In this document: in pieces, positions 63,682 to 64,000 of the stretch
Position numbering within the stretch: the stretch's first letter is position 1
Layout: each line of letters opens with the position of its first letter
Source: Bin5 sp965200615
GTDB lineage: Bacteria; Chloroflexota; Anaerolineae; Caldilineales; Caldilineaceae
Direction of reading: 5' to 3'
Length of the DNA: 64,000 bases
Assembly (NCBI GenBank): GCA_965200615.1
Contig: OZ241377.1
Location: 4,898,001 to 4,962,000 of the forward strand
Notes under the pieces: generated by a model
Database searches by the model: none
What the model saw: the letters and a program-made list of their open reading frames with translations, nothing else
Told to the model about the DNA's origin: nothing
Made by a program: the position numbers and the translations under genes

Positions 63682-64000
63682 TCATTCCTGTACAGGTCCG
63701 ATGGTCGGGCTCAGCCCTCGTTTCAGAATACCCTCGCTGTCGGTGTACGTCACGTAGACTCTGAGGAAACTGCCCACATCTGCGCTTACCGGCGTGTACG
63801 AGGCCGTGTCCTCGGTATCGATGCCGATGATATCCACCCAGTCGTTGAGCGCAGTTTCGGAGCTCTGCCAGTTCCAGTCGCTGAGATTGGAGTAGGCGTC
63901 TGCCGGCAGCGTCAGTTGGGCCGTGATCTCCCGTCCGACCGTTGGACGCTCGTCCGTGTTGAAATAGATGGTGTTCGTCTCGGTCTGCGGAGTAGGCGTT
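63682..64000 (-). CDS. C-terminal part of a protein with Ig-like repeats, cut by window edge
   Basis: A frame open from the right edge to the stop at 63682-63684 gives 105 residues. It reads NTIYFNTDERPTVGREITAQ... SYTPVSADVGSFLRVYVTYT... and ends GLSPTIGPVQE. The SYTPV-x-ADVG-x-x-LR pattern is typical of bacterial Ig-like repeats in long surface or secreted proteins, often of marine bacteria. TPTPQTETNT at the start is a Thr/Pro linker. The gene extends beyond the window; no start codon is in view. Confidence 0.75.
   Translation of the reverse strand, partial: TPTPQTETNTIYFNTDERPTVGREITAQLTLPADAYSNLSDWNWQSSETALNDWVDIIGIDTEDTASYTPVSADVGSFLRVYVTYTDSEGILKRGLSPTIGPVQE

Overview
The window is about 64 kb of moderately GC-rich bacterial chromosome, densely coded on both strands. 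It is most likely from a Chloroflexota bacterium, in or near the Caldilineaceae/Anaerolineae lineage. This taxonomic call is inference. It rests on a Tat-dependent lipoprotein sugar-binding protein with an AAC lipobox, LysW-carrier-type lysine genes (LysZ and LysJ), a LuxR regulator next to a cytosolic HtrA-like protease, and a heavy load of sulfatase-fold enzymes, phytanoyl-CoA dioxygenase (PhyH) proteins and Gfo/Idh/MocA oxidoreductases. Such enzyme sets are frequent in marine and sponge-associated Chloroflexota. No rRNA, tRNA or CRISPR array was recognised.

Layout. 1-4.4 kb: branched-chain amino acid genes (3' part of cimA, then ilvD) and a sugar isomerase-like TIM barrel. 4.4-6.1 kb: an AT-richer island with an XRE/MmyB-like regulator and, divergently, three very small genes: a 28-residue four-cysteine peptide, a 79-residue two-helix membrane protein and a 39-residue hydrophobic peptide. 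Two long perfect hairpins separate them. 6.6-9.6 kb: acyl-CoA ligase and acyl-CoA dehydrogenase. 9.9-14.5 kb: a small defence island (DUF262 protein, short HEPN-like protein, full-length MmeI-type restriction-modification enzyme). 14.8-30.2 kb: catabolic accessory genes (PhyH, GHL6-type glycosidase, one formylglycine sulfatase, two tandem sulfatase-fold enzymes without the formylglycine motif, MFS exporter, TIM barrels, three Gfo/Idh enzymes, a lone HicB).

30.3-46.1 kb is mostly housekeeping: DnaQ-like exonuclease, Nudix hydrolase, HtrA-like protease with LuxR regulator, hisD-hisC, a TrkA-type subunit, DUF4432 epimerase, lysZ, a possible 47-residue protein, lysJ, VOC protein, thioredoxin reductase, murJ and a secreted HExxH protein. 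46.2-64 kb is accessory again: Gfo/Idh, SIMPL protein, an IS5-family element broken by a 7-bp tandem duplication, a PhyH lacking its HxD aspartate, a complete carbohydrate ABC uptake operon with catabolic enzymes, a two-gene nucleotidyltransferase module resembling a toxin-antitoxin pair, an M81 metallopeptidase, Gfo/Idh plus PhyH, a frameshifted PhyH, and the 3' end of a surface protein with Ig-like repeats.

Working together, the accessory genes describe import of a carbohydrate or polyol (binding protein plus two permeases) and its oxidation, epimerisation, dehydration, desulfation and hydroxylation. The strongest candidate for an undescribed system is the MmyB-like regulator with the divergent microgenes at 4.4-6.1 kb.
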